64,000 nucleotides of DNA from Nucisporomicrobium flavum. Lineage in GTDB: Bacteria > Actinomycetota > Actinomycetes > Mycobacteriales > Micromonosporaceae. A program made the translations under genes and the position numbers. The stretch's first letter is position 1. Each line of letters starts with the position of its first letter. The stretch is from contig NZ_JADMLH010000011.1 in NCBI RefSeq assembly GCF_016464385.1, positions 245,312 to 309,311 of the forward strand. The letters run 5' to 3'. Below are positions 34,636-43,450 of the stretch, one piece after another. The notes under the pieces were generated by a model. It ran no database searches, was not told where the DNA came from, and saw nothing but the letters and a program-made list of their open reading frames with translations.

Positions 34636-37600
34636 TCAGCGCGGATCCTGCTGCCGTCGCTGCCACGCCCACTCTCGTGCCTGTGATTCCCACGCTGCCA
34701 TTTCGTCTCGCCAATCGTCACGCACGTACTCGTCCGCCATCTGCAGCAGTGCCTCCGGCGCGGCGGCAGCGAGTGCTTGTGCCGCATCTGTCCAAGGCGC
34801 GCCGCTGCATAGATGTTCGGCGAAAGAGGGCGTCGGCGCCGTCCTCTGCCACCATTGCGGGGTGGCCCGGAGCTGGGAGACCGGGTCACTGAGCATGTTC
34901 AGCGCGTCGTTCCTGTCAGCCGTAAGCGCCGCATCGGCGTTGTCCCCGGCGGTCAGCAGGCCGAGGTACTCCGCTCGGAGGGACGTCGGTTCCACGTTCC
35001 TCACCCAGGCACGCGCATGGTCGAAACGCCCTCTCCCCGCAGCGGCCAGACTTGCGTCGCCCCACATGCGCGACCGGCTGGCCTCGTCACTGACTGAGGC
35101 GATCAACCGGGGAACCAGCTCCGCCACGTCGGCGAAGCCGGCTTCTGCGACGGCATACGCGTCGGCCGGTTCACCGTCGCCCAGGACGGTTCTCGCCGCT
35201 GTGATGCCGCGCGCTGGTTCCCGTCCGAGCAGGTCGCGAAAGGCAGCGCTCCGGACTTGGTCACGTATCTGTTCGTCGCAGCTCTGCGCGGCCCGCCAAG
35301 CGCTGGCGAGCGCGCCGGTCCACAGCCACGCCTCCACCCCGAATCCGCACCCTTGCGGAGCTTCGCCTTCGGTGAGGTACGCGAGTCGGCTGGCCTGGTT
35401 CATGTCGCCCGTCTGCGCGACCACATCTGTCAGGTCCCTCAGCAGCAGTGCTCTTGTGAAGCCGGGCGAGAGATCGTCGTCGGGGAGAGCCCTAATGGCC
35501 CTTTCGGCCTCCGCGGCCATCTGCGACGCGACCAGCGTGTTGCCTGCCTCGTGCGCGGTCTGTGCCAGAGTGAGCAAGGCATCGGCACGGTCGCGTGCGT
35601 TCGGGAGGCGATGGGCCCCCCGCTCCGCCAGGGCGGCGTGCCCGACCTGATACGCGGTCTTCAGCATCTGCTTGACGCCGGTATCAAAAAAGTGGTCTGG
35701 TCGGTGCTGCTCCAGGATCTCGTTGAAGTGACCGAAAAGCATTGTCTGCTCCGCTGAGTGATCAGAAGCAGGTAGCAGCGTGGTCACCGCCGGTGCCCGC
35801 TTGACCACCGGCACGATCCGGGGAATCAGGCTCAGCGCCAGGTCAGGTGTACCCCGGTTGACCAGGTTGTCCGTAGTCGCAGTGAGGATCTGCGCCGCTG
35901 ACGATTCTTTCAGCGTCTCGGCTATCGCGACGATGCTGTCGATCAGTGCTGCGGCAGCGGCGGGATCGGTGGTTGGTACATGTCGCAGGATTTCTGCCAA
36001 AGCGCTCGCGCGGTGCACCGCATCGGCGATGGTTTCGGCGATGCCGACGGCGTACGCGATGTCGCCGGTCATCGCGACCGCCGGCGCCAGGCGCAGAATC
36101 GTCGTGTTCCGGTTATCGATTTCCGGAATGGCCCGTCCGACCGCTTCGGCTTGCGACGCTAGCCGGGCCGCGTCGTCGGGCCGGCCGGTGTCCAGGAAAA
36201 TCTCCGCGAGTTCGGTAAGTGTCTGCGCCAGAGCCACGGCATCGGTGTGCCGTAATGCAAGCCTGACGGCGGCTGCCGCGTCGCCGAGCCGGGCGGCCAG
36301 CCGAGCCGGCGCGGTAACTAGCTCGGTCCGATTCATCCGGACCTGCGGCCTTCCGGAGTCTTGTGTCAGCGCCTCGTCGACCAGTTTCCGCGCGCTTTCG
36401 GGGCGGCCTATCGCCAGCAGGGCGGTGGCCCACTCGAACGGCACCAGGTCTGCGAGGGTGCCTTGCTTCTCCATCCCGTCGGCGTATGCGTTTGCCCGGG
36501 CCGGATCGGTGGCTGCCCGGGCCGTCAAGACCTCGCACACGGCAATGCCGTGGTACCGGTAGAGATCAGGGGGACATCGGTCCGGGACTGCGGAGGCGAA
36601 CCGGCTGGCCTCGTCGATCCGTCCTCGTGCGAGCAGCCAGCGGACCAGAGCCAGCGTCGCAGGCCCTGCTGCGAATGGCGGCGCCGTCGTGATCACGTCT
36701 CCGGCCCGGTCGATGTCGCCGATCTCCGCCAACGCGATCACCAGCTGGCATTCTTCGGGCCATGTCGCGATAACGGGGACCTTCATCGTCCGCTGGGCCT
36801 CGGTGATCAGATCCGCAGCCCGTTGCCGATCTCCGACCGCTACCGCAGGGGCGACCAGGGCAAGCCGGGCGCCAGCGCGCCACCGATCCGGCCGGAACGA
36901 CAGATAGCCGCTTGCCGGCGGATGCGGATGATGCAGGGCCGGCGTATTCCAGTAGTCGTCGCCCGTCGTGTGCAGCATGGCCATTACCCTGTCGATCAGC
37001 GCCACGGCGGGCGATTTGTCACCTGCTGCGACGAGCACTTCGATCAGCCCTATGGTGGCTTGTGCGCGCGACGGCACATCGTCGTAGCCACTCAGCATCG
37101 CTTCGACCGTGCCCGCCAGCTCCAGACCATGCGCAATGTCACCTGCCGCGATCACAGTGCGGGCGAGGTCGATCAGTTCCCGCAACCGGCCATCACGGTC
37201 ACTGACGCGTCGAGCCAGACCTTCCGCCCGCGCTGGCCGCCCAAGCCGCGCCAGCACGCTGGGCAGACCGCGTGCCACACTTCCGGCACGGTTGAGCAGG
37301 AAGTCGCGGTACATCGCCAGCCGGGCAACAACCGGCAGATCCGTGGAAGACCGGGCCGCGTGTTCGGCCATCACTGCGGTGATCTCGGCGAGAGCGGCAT
37401 TGTCGTTCCCGCTCGCTTCCCGCAGCCGGGCCCAGCGGCGGGTATTACCAGCAAGCCTTAGCCGACGAGCGTGGTCGCCCGTGTCGCCGAGCATCACGAA
37501 GTAGCCGCGTAGCAGATACTCGGGGGTGTCCGCGGGCCATCCACCGGCCTCGAACGTTTCGGCCCAGGCGTGCAGTCTGCCGCGGGCATCGCCGGTCTCG

Positions 37601-38631
37601 GTGTTGTCGAGGTTGGCAGCCGCGTTGTCGTGCAGTTCCTGGTGTCCGAGGGTGTAAACGTGTTCGTCGTCAGCCGGCTGCCACATTGCCCGGCCGGGAT
37701 GGTAGGAGCGGCCGGTCACGGCACCAAGGTGCCGGCTGATCTGGTAACGGCTGATGTCCTTGGTCAGCCAGGCGAGGTCGCCCAGGGTGAGCCCGTCACC
37801 CGCGGCGACGACCAGACTCAGCAGACGCCGGCCGACCGAGTCCCCCAGCAGTCGGTCAAGTTCCATCCGCAGCGAGTGTTTGACCACTTGCGCATGCGGT
37901 GAGACGGTGAGTAACTCGACGATCGCCTCATCCCGCAACGGATGGTGGTCAGGCACGTCACCGGGTATCGGAGGATTCAGCCGTGCGGACACGACGATCC
38001 GGACACCGTCGGGTGGTTCTGCTGGCAGTACGGCGGCGATACTGGCCGCGGCGCCGGCGCCCGCGTCCGCGGTGACTCCCGCATCCTCGTCGAGGCCGTC
38101 CACGAGCAGGACCAGGCGTTCCCCGTTCCGCCGGCACAGGTTCGCAGCGTCCGCCAGCAGGGCTAGAAACATGTTGTCGGACAGGTACGGGTTGACCGCG
38201 GGGGGAGGACGGTCGAGTAGCCGGGCCAGTTCCTCGATCATGATGGCCAGGAAGGCCTCGCGGCGGTTTCTGGTACCGAACCGGCCACTAATGAAATAGG
38301 GAACTAGCCGTACATTCTTTGGCGGTACTTTGCTGGCGAACCAGGCCAGCAGCGCGGACTTGCCCGCCCACGGGGATGCCCGCCAGACTTGATATGCCGC
38401 ACCGTCGTCGCTGGTGCAAAACGCGGACAGTCGCTCCAACTCGTCGTCGCGGTCCAGCAACTCGTCGGGACAGAACCGCTCGACCTCCGTTTGGTACACC
38501 GCCACCGACGGTGGTGCAGGATGGACGTGGACGTCGCCGACAATAACGCCGGAGTTGCCCAGCCCCGGACCGTCGACGACGTTGCCGCCGCTGTCCTTGA
38601 CCACGATTCGAAATGGCCGGCGCCAGCGCAT
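34636..38631 (-). CDS. NACHT/STAND NTPase with helical repeats and N-terminal amyloid-like motif
   Basis: ATG 38631; 1,331 residues. Residues 11-29 read VKDSGGNVVDGPGLGNSGV followed by IVGDVHVHP. This is a short Gly/Val/Asn motif matching the C-terminus of the adjacent two-TM protein. NACHT-type P-loop: Walker A ASPWAGKSAL (85-94), Walker B LVLLVDGLDED (173-183), sensor-like IVVSARLNPP. From ~430 to the end it is made of TPR-like helical repeats (AGDIAHGLELAGTVEAML, AARLASQAEAVGRA). It has no effector domain of its own. Repeat-bearing STAND proteins of this build act as ligand sensors in antiphage or self/non-self systems. The target ligand is unknown. Confidence 0.82.
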   Translation of the reverse strand: MRWRRPFRIVVKDSGGNVVDGPGLGNSGVIVGDVHVHPAPPSVAVYQTEVERFCPDELLDRDDELERLSAFCTSDDGAAYQVWRASPWAGKSALLAWFASKVPPKNVRLVPYFISGRFGTRNRREAFLAIMIEELARLLDRPPPAVNPYLSDNMFLALLADAANLCRRNGERLVLLVDGLDEDAGVTADAGAGAAASIAAVLPAEPPDGVRIVVSARLNPPIPGDVPDHHPLRDEAIVELLTVSPHAQVVKHSLRMELDRLLGDSVGRRLLSLVVAAGDGLTLGDLAWLTKDISRYQISRHLGAVTGRSYHPGRAMWQPADDEHVYTLGHQELHDNAAANLDNTETGDARGRLHAWAETFEAGGWPADTPEYLLRGYFVMLGDTGDHARRLRLAGNTRRWARLREASGNDNAALAEITAVMAEHAARSSTDLPVVARLAMYRDFLLNRAGSVARGLPSVLARLGRPARAEGLARRVSDRDGRLRELIDLARTVIAAGDIAHGLELAGTVEAMLSGYDDVPSRAQATIGLIEVLVAAGDKSPAVALIDRVMAMLHTTGDDYWNTPALHHPHPPASGYLSFRPDRWRAGARLALVAPAVAVGDRQRAADLITEAQRTMKVPVIATWPEECQLVIALAEIGDIDRAGDVITTAPPFAAGPATLALVRWLLARGRIDEASRFASAVPDRCPPDLYRYHGIAVCEVLTARAATDPARANAYADGMEKQGTLADLVPFEWATALLAIGRPESARKLVDEALTQDSGRPQVRMNRTELVTAPARLAARLGDAAAAVRLALRHTDAVALAQTLTELAEIFLDTGRPDDAARLASQAEAVGRAIPEIDNRNTTILRLAPAVAMTGDIAYAVGIAETIADAVHRASALAEILRHVPTTDPAAAAALIDSIVAIAETLKESSAAQILTATTDNLVNRGTPDLALSLIPRIVPVVKRAPAVTTLLPASDHSAEQTMLFGHFNEILEQHRPDHFFDTGVKQMLKTAYQVGHAALAERGAHRLPNARDRADALLTLAQTAHEAGNTLVASQMAAEAERAIRALPDDDLSPGFTRALLLRDLTDVVAQTGDMNQASRLAYLTEGEAPQGCGFGVEAWLWTGALASAWRAAQSCDEQIRDQVRSAAFRDLLGREPARGITAARTVLGDGEPADAYAVAEAGFADVAELVPRLIASVSDEASRSRMWGDASLAAAGRGRFDHARAWVRNVEPTSLRAEYLGLLTAGDNADAALTADRNDALNMLSDPVSQLRATPQWWQRTAPTPSFAEHLCSGAPWTDAAQALAAAAPEALLQMADEYVRDDWRDEMAAWESQAREWAWQRRQQDPR

Positions 38632-38681
38632 TGCCCTATCTTCGCAGCCACGCCCACTGGTGTTATCGACCGAATGGTCCG

Positions 38682-39050
38682 CTAACGCAGACGGATGCCT
38701 GAGTTGGCGTCTCCGCCGTTGTCGGCCTTGCCGGCTCCGGTGTCTCGCACATGGATGTCGGGGGCGTCGCCGGCCCGCGCGTCCACCCCTGTGTTCACCT
38801 GGGACTGCGGGCCTTGCGCGGTAGCCGTGCCGGTACGGGCTATGTCGATGACGCGTTTCAGCGCCCCGCCAGAGGCCGGGAAGAAGTAGGGGGCCACCAA
38901 GGCTGCAACGGCGACAAGGGCGGCGACCACGCTGGCGGTCTTGTCCGCCGCGTCCAGCCCGACGTTAGCGAAGTAGACGATCAGGCCGACGACCATCACG
39001 GCGCACACCGCTCGGCCCACCCACAGTCCGACGCTGCTACGTGTTCGCAC
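38682..39050 (-). CDS. Two-TM protein with C-terminal amyloid-like motif repeat (candidate effector)
   Basis: GTG 39050; 122 residues, 50 bp upstream of the NACHT gene on the same strand. Membrane helices at ~12-30 and ~38-57. The cytoplasmic tail carries two related motifs: IARTGTATAQGPQSQVNTGV (70-89) and VRDTGAGKADNGGDANSGI (101-119). The second aligns without gaps to residues 11-29 of the NACHT protein, with identities at V, D, G, D, G, N, S and G plus conservative changes. The pattern is what NLR-linked bacterial amyloid (RHIM/BASS-like) pairs show. The TM pair could disrupt the membrane when templated by the NACHT partner. Not shown experimentally. Confidence 0.75.
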   Translation of the reverse strand: MRTRSSVGLWVGRAVCAVMVVGLIVYFANVGLDAADKTASVVAALVAVAALVAPYFFPASGGALKRVIDIARTGTATAQGPQSQVNTGVDARAGDAPDIHVRDTGAGKADNGGDANSGIRLR

Positions 39051-39812
39051 AGACGGCTCCCCAATCGTTGGCCCCGCTCAACACCTCATATCATCGGGGG
39101 GACACCGGCCGGAACATGGGCCGGATGCTGGCCCTTTCTGGACCCTACGCGCCGATGCGGTGAGAGACCAGACGCCGAATGCCTGACAACGCGGAAGGGG
39201 TAGAGCCAGATGCGTGTGCCCGGCTCTGTCAGTTAACTCAGGCTAGTCGCGATGAGATCAAGAAGCTTCGAGGAGAACAGGCGCTCACCGAGCGGCCCGA
39301 CACTCCCTCCTGAGTGAGGCCGTCGGGCCTGGCACAACGGGTTGAAACCGTCGGGCAGATCCGAGAAGACGCCGGGCTTCGTCACCGTTCCCGTTGAGCA
39401 CAGCAGTTGGACCGTGAACGCCGTCAACCTCCGGGCCGGGGAGACAGCTGGAGACAGCCGCAGACAGCTACACCGACGTGGGGTCGTAGCGGCAGGGTCG
39501 GTGCTGTGGCGGCTCGGACTGACGCTTCGCATTTCCATGTTCCCAGACGCGAAGGAACACGGGACCTGCCCGGTAGCGCCGGCTCACGCGTTGACACGGC
39601 CCTTGTGGCCCCGGCGGGTGCGGAACTCGTCGGGTCCCAGCGCCCGCAAGCGCACCGCGACTACACACAGCTCGCTGGCGACTACCAGCAGCCCAATCCG
39701 ACAAGCCGTCGGCCACCCGACCCGACCCATTCGCAGCCTTGGAATATCCACACTTCCCCGGTACCGCTTGACCTCGACCGCCCCAACCCAACAACGCCCA
39801 AAGGAGCAGCGC
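39051..39812. other. 762-bp divergent intergenic region
   Basis: It contains a stem-loop (GGCCCGAC 39294-39301 with GTCGGGCC 39322-39329) and triple-repeat site 4 (39441-39472). AAGGAG before 39813 is the RBS of the hydrolase. No convincing gene; several frames are open but without protein-like content. Confidence 0.5.
39441..39472 (+). promoter_or_regulatory. Triple 10-bp direct repeat, site 4
   Basis: GAGACAGCTG, GAGACAGCCG and CAGACAGCTA follow each other exactly. The last unit and its flank (CAGACAGCTAC) equal site 2. It lies about 340 bp upstream of the hydrolase start. Confidence 0.75.
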
Positions 39813-40931
39813 ATGCTGTCCAACACCACACCGCCCGCCAACCCAGACGCGCGGCCCCATACCCGTCTACTCCTCACACCGCTCGCGGTGGCCATGGCGC
39901 TCATCCTGGCCGGCTCGACGCTAGCCACGCCCGCCGCCCATGCGCAACCGCCATCAGCGGCCCGCCCGGGATGCGCCCGGCACAACCTGGCCATCACGCT
40001 GACCTCCAGTCCCGGCACATCGCCATACCGGCTCGCCGGATGGCTGTGCCGGCCGGCCCGCCCTGCCACGACCGTGCAGCTGTTCATCCCCGGGCTGACC
40101 TACACCCACCGCTACTGGACCGGGCCCGACCAGCGCACCGACTACACCGCCGCGGCGCTGACCGCCGGTGACGCCGTCTACCTCATCGACCGCATCAGCA
40201 CCGGCGCCAGCGAACGGCCACCCGCCGACCAGGTCACCACCACCACCGAAGCAACCGTCACCCACCAGGCCGTCCGGGCGCTACGCGACGGCACCGTCGG
40301 CCGGTTCACCCGCGTCGTCAGCGTCGGACACTCCTACGGCTCGGTCATCGCGATGGCCGAAGCCGCCACCTACCACGACGTCGACGCGCTCGTGCTCACT
40401 GGCCTGTTGCACGACATCCGCATCGACGAAATGACCCGCTTCACCACCGACCTGTACCCGGCTGCCGCCGACCCCAAATTCGTCGACACCGCACCGCCGG
40501 ACGGCTACCTGACCACCCGGCCCGGCAGCCGGGCCGGGTACTTCCTCGACCCGAACACCGCCGTCCGCGGAGCTGCCCACTGGGACGAGCAGACCAAGAC
40601 GACCGCCACGACCGGCGAACTCACCTTCACCCCGGACGACGAGCTGGCATACAGCCGCGCCATCACCGCGCCCGTCCTGTTCATCATGGGCCAGACCGAC
40701 ACCCTGTTCTGCGGCCTTGGCCAGCCCTGCACCACACCGGCCGACATCTGCCAGCGCGAACACACCGCCTTTCCGGGCGGCACGCCACTCGCGGCGGTGA
40801 CCATCCCGCGGACTGGCCACTCCATCAACCTGCACCGCACCGCCCCGCTGGCGTTCACGGCCATCACCACCTGGCTCCACCACCAGGACAGCGCAAGAGC
40901 TACACCGTCGGTGTCGTCGTGCCGGCGATGA
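39813..40931 (+). CDS. Secreted alpha/beta hydrolase
   Basis: ATG 39813 with AAGGAG 6 bp before; 372 residues. A signal peptide (LLLTPLAVAMALILAGSTLATPAAHA) ends near residue 45. The fold is alpha/beta hydrolase: oxyanion region FIPGLTYTHRYW, nucleophile elbow VVSVGHSYGSVIA (Ser), acid around IMGQTDTLF, and catalytic His in IPRTGHSINLH. A cysteine pair (CGLGQPCTTPADIC) suggests an extracytoplasmic disulfide. Likely a lipase- or esterase-like enzyme with unknown substrate. It heads a rightward operon with a small protein and a MarR regulator, possibly for detoxification. Confidence 0.85.
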   Translation: MLSNTTPPANPDARPHTRLLLTPLAVAMALILAGSTLATPAAHAQPPSAARPGCARHNLAITLTSSPGTSPYRLAGWLCRPARPATTVQLFIPGLTYTHRYWTGPDQRTDYTAAALTAGDAVYLIDRISTGASERPPADQVTTTTEATVTHQAVRALRDGTVGRFTRVVSVGHSYGSVIAMAEAATYHDVDALVLTGLLHDIRIDEMTRFTTDLYPAAADPKFVDTAPPDGYLTTRPGSRAGYFLDPNTAVRGAAHWDEQTKTTATTGELTFTPDDELAYSRAITAPVLFIMGQTDTLFCGLGQPCTTPADICQREHTAFPGGTPLAAVTIPRTGHSINLHRTAPLAFTAITTWLHHQDSARATPSVSSCRR

Positions 40932-40990
40932 CCGGCGCTTACCCGCAGACCCGCCGCGACAGCCGAACCGCACCGGAGAGGACCACGATC

Positions 40991-41197
40991 ATGAACCTTC
41001 CAGCAGCGAGCCACCGGCCCGCCCGACACACCCGGCGCCTGCCTCGCACGGTGGGCGGGCTCGACGACGCGCACCAGTTCTGGCCCGTGCGCCCGCTGAC
41101 GAACTGGGCCAGCGGTGACCACCACCGCCACGGTAAGACCCGGGCCCAGCCCTACCCGCTAAGGCTCCTCGAGCCGGGAACCGGAGCCCCGCGATGA
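40991..41197 (+). CDS. Small hypothetical protein
   Basis: ATG 40991 after GGAGAGGA; 68 residues, rich in Arg, His and Pro, with no recognised motif. Its stop overlaps the MarR-type start (ATGA). It is probably translated and coupled to the regulator. Confidence 0.5.
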   Translation: MNLPAASHRPARHTRRLPRTVGGLDDAHQFWPVRPLTNWASGDHHRHGKTRAQPYPLRLLEPGTGAPR

Positions 41198-41697
41198 GCG
41201 AGAACCCGTCGGGTGGTGCCCACCTCGCCGCGCCGGCGGCGTCAGCGACACCAGGTATCGCAGGCGCCGACGCCGGCCCGGGGCGGCTGGATCACCTCAC
41301 GCAGCTGTGCCGCACTGCGAACTTCGCCCGGCGTCACCTCGAGGCCACCGTCCTTTACGACGCCCACCTGACCTGGACCAGCTACGACGTGCTCCACCTG
41401 AGCGTCATGCACCGACCCGTCGACACCGGCGTCGTCGCCGCCCTAGCCCATGTCTCCAAAGGCTCCGTCACCCGCTCCGCGACCGCACTCATCAGGCGCG
41501 GCCTGCTGCGCCGCAGCATCCCCAGCACAGACCGCCGCCGGTCCCTGCTCGCACCCACCGCCGCCGGCTGGGCGCTCAACCAGCAACTACGCGCACAGCT
41601 CATAACCGAGCTGAACACCCTGCTCGACGCCGCCTCTGGCGCCGAGCGGCACGACATCGCCGTCCTGCGGCAGCTGATCACCGCACACCAGCAATGA
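41194..41697 (+). CDS. MarR-family regulator
   Basis: 167 residues. After a low-complexity N-terminus (~1-40) there is a helical dimerisation segment (LTQLCRTANFARRHLEATVLYDAHLTWTSYDVLHL) and a winged helix (VAALAHVSKGSVTRSATALIRRGLLRRSIPSTDRRRSLLAPT) with the wing Asp-Arg-Arg of MarR proteins. It would repress the hydrolase/membrane-protein operon in the absence of a small ligand. Spacing to neighbours is minimal. Confidence 0.85.
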   Translation: MSENPSGGAHLAAPAASATPGIAGADAGPGRLDHLTQLCRTANFARRHLEATVLYDAHLTWTSYDVLHLSVMHRPVDTGVVAALAHVSKGSVTRSATALIRRGLLRRSIPSTDRRRSLLAPTAAGWALNQQLRAQLITELNTLLDAASGAERHDIAVLRQLITAHQQ

Positions 41698-41721
41698 CCT
41701 TCACCTGCCAGGAGCCAACTC

Positions 41722-42417
41722 ATGATCATGTACAACACCCTCATCGGCGTCGCAGCCGGCGCTGCCTTGATCCTCGTCCCGCGCTACTGGGCCTGGCTGC
41801 GCAACGAACGCATGCCTATGCCTTTGGTACGCGCACCGGCCGACCACAGCGGCTGGGCCGCCGTGTTCGGCGTCCTCGGCCTCCTGCTGACCGGACTCGG
41901 CGGCGCCATGACCATCACCCACCCGCTCGCCGAAGCCAAGCCCTACATCGACACGATCTTCGGAGAGCCAGCTTTGATGCTCGGCGTGCTGCTCTTGGCC
42001 GCCGCTTGGCGGATCAGCCGGACCACACCAACCTTCGCCCCCGATCGGCTGCCGGACGCGCTGGGCCCCGTGGGCGTCGTCGTCGTCATCCTCGGACTCG
42101 TCATGACCTGGTGCACCCTGGCGATCCTGCGCTTCGACGTCATCAGCGCTGCACCCGCCGAGGAACCCATCACCGGGCTCCTGCACCAGTACCCCGCCAT
42201 CGAGAACACCTTCTTCGCCGTCCTCTACGGTGCCGCCGCGCTGGGCTGCCTGCTGTTCCCCTTCGCGGCCCGGCTCGGCAGCCACCGCAGCTGGCAGATC
42301 CTGTACTGGGCCTGGACGGTCGCCGGCATCGGCTTCGCGCTGTTCTCCGCGATGAACTTTTACACCCACACCGGCATGGTCGTGAACCTCGCCGACGGCA
42401 GCGACTACCGGTGGTAG
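41722..42417 (+). CDS. DUF981-like membrane protein
   Basis: 231 residues from ATG 41722 (AGGAG at 41710); ATG 41728 is possible. Six or so hydrophobic helices (YNTLIGVAAGAALILVPRYW, AVFGVLGLLLTGLGG, ALMLGVLLLAAAW, VGVVVVILGLVMTWCTL, AVLYGAAALGCLLFPFA, YWAWTVAGIGFALFSAMNFY). This pattern matches DUF981, small integral membrane proteins of unknown function. It is in the MarR operon, so an efflux-like or membrane-stress role is an inference only. Confidence 0.72.
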   Translation: MIMYNTLIGVAAGAALILVPRYWAWLRNERMPMPLVRAPADHSGWAAVFGVLGLLLTGLGGAMTITHPLAEAKPYIDTIFGEPALMLGVLLLAAAWRISRTTPTFAPDRLPDALGPVGVVVVILGLVMTWCTLAILRFDVISAAPAEEPITGLLHQYPAIENTFFAVLYGAAALGCLLFPFAARLGSHRSWQILYWAWTVAGIGFALFSAMNFYTHTGMVVNLADGSDYRW

Positions 42418-42458
42418 GGCCCGTGACCGTTGTACATCCACCCGGAAGGCGGCGACTC

Positions 42459-43090
42459 ATGGCCACCTCATCGATCACCGCGGCTGCCCGCACGGCCGCG
42501 GCCGTGCTCCTGGCGTTTGCGACTGCCGCGTGCCGCGACACAGGCAGCACCACCCAGCCCACGACCAGCGCATCAACCTCGTCGGCACCGGTGCATTCTG
42601 CCGGCCCGGCCCCGAGCGCCACCACCGCAGCTCACTACGTCAACCGGCGTGACGTCTGCAGCGCGCTGGACCACATACGTCTCACCCGCGATCTAGGCAT
42701 CGACGCTGGCAACCTGGGACAACCCCGATTCAGCGACACCAGCACCTCGTCGATCGCAACCTGCAATCACCAATACGGGGGCGCCGGGATGCGCAGCTTG
42801 ATCTCCCTGGAGGTCATGACCAGCAAGGCGGGAACGGCGCAAGCCTTCTACGAAGGCATGCGAGGCGCCCAGCAGAGGTCGACCGCGGTCACCGATGTGC
42901 GAGGGCTCGGCCAGCAGGCCGTCATCTACACCGATTCCCCACCGGCCCACATCTGCTGGCCTACGACGGGAATCTCTACCTGAGCATCGCCCTCATCCCG
43001 GTGAACAGCGCCGTCACCGAACAGCTGGACACAAGAGAACTCCTGGCCGCGTGCGCCCAGCACGTTCTTGATGCGCTCCGTCAAAGCTAG
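42459..43090 (+). pseudogene. DUF3558-like lipoprotein with an apparent frameshift
   Basis: ATG 42459. Signal with lipobox-like LLAFATAACRD (Cys at ~26), a Ser/Thr/Pro linker, then a globular domain beginning VCSALDHIRLTRDLGID and continuing with two cysteines, as in DUF3558-like lipoproteins. The frame breaks near 42950 (PPAHICWP then a stop at 42983). Two bases over, LLAYDGNLYLSIALIPVNSAVTEQLDTRELLAACAQ continues to TAG 43088-43090. A single lost base restores about 210 residues. Either inactive or a sequencing error. Extracytoplasmic, function unknown. Confidence 0.75.
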
Positions 43091-43263
43091 AAGCGGCCTC
43101 GACCGTTCTGGAGTGCCTCCTCCGGAACGGTCGAGGGCCAGCCGCAGTCGCACGCTCAATTTCGCTACCTCCTGCCACGCAGGAGCCCTGTCGCAGGATC
43201 GGTCTTCTGGACTGAGGCGTCGCCGGTCCTGATCCTCGCCGACGACGCGAGCCGGCACCTAAT

Positions 43264-43408
43264 CAGCCCCCATCAGGGGTTGGGTCGTCGAGCTCGACTG
43301 CCTCGAGGACGCGCTGATATGCGGTATCCGCGTGCGCGGCAAGTTCGTCGGGACGGGCCGGGGCGTGAGACTGCGGGCGTGTGGCGTCGGCGGCGCGTAC
43401 CCGCGCAG
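43264..43408 (-). pseudogene. Duplicated C-terminal tail of the relaxase gene
   Basis: This stretch encodes ATRPQSHAPARPDELAAHAD, then AYQRVLEAVELDDP, before TGA at 43264-43266. The relaxase C-terminus at 44.54-44.70 kb has ATRLQPHARPVPEDLTAHAD and ARQRVLEDTELDAP. DNA and protein both align. The DUF3800 gene lies between the two tails. This indicates a past duplication or recombination at the end of the relaxase gene that brought in the DUF3800 gene. Confidence 0.85.
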
Positions 43409-43450
43409 GGCGTCGTCGCCACGTCCTGCGTCTCGAGGTGGACGACGTCG

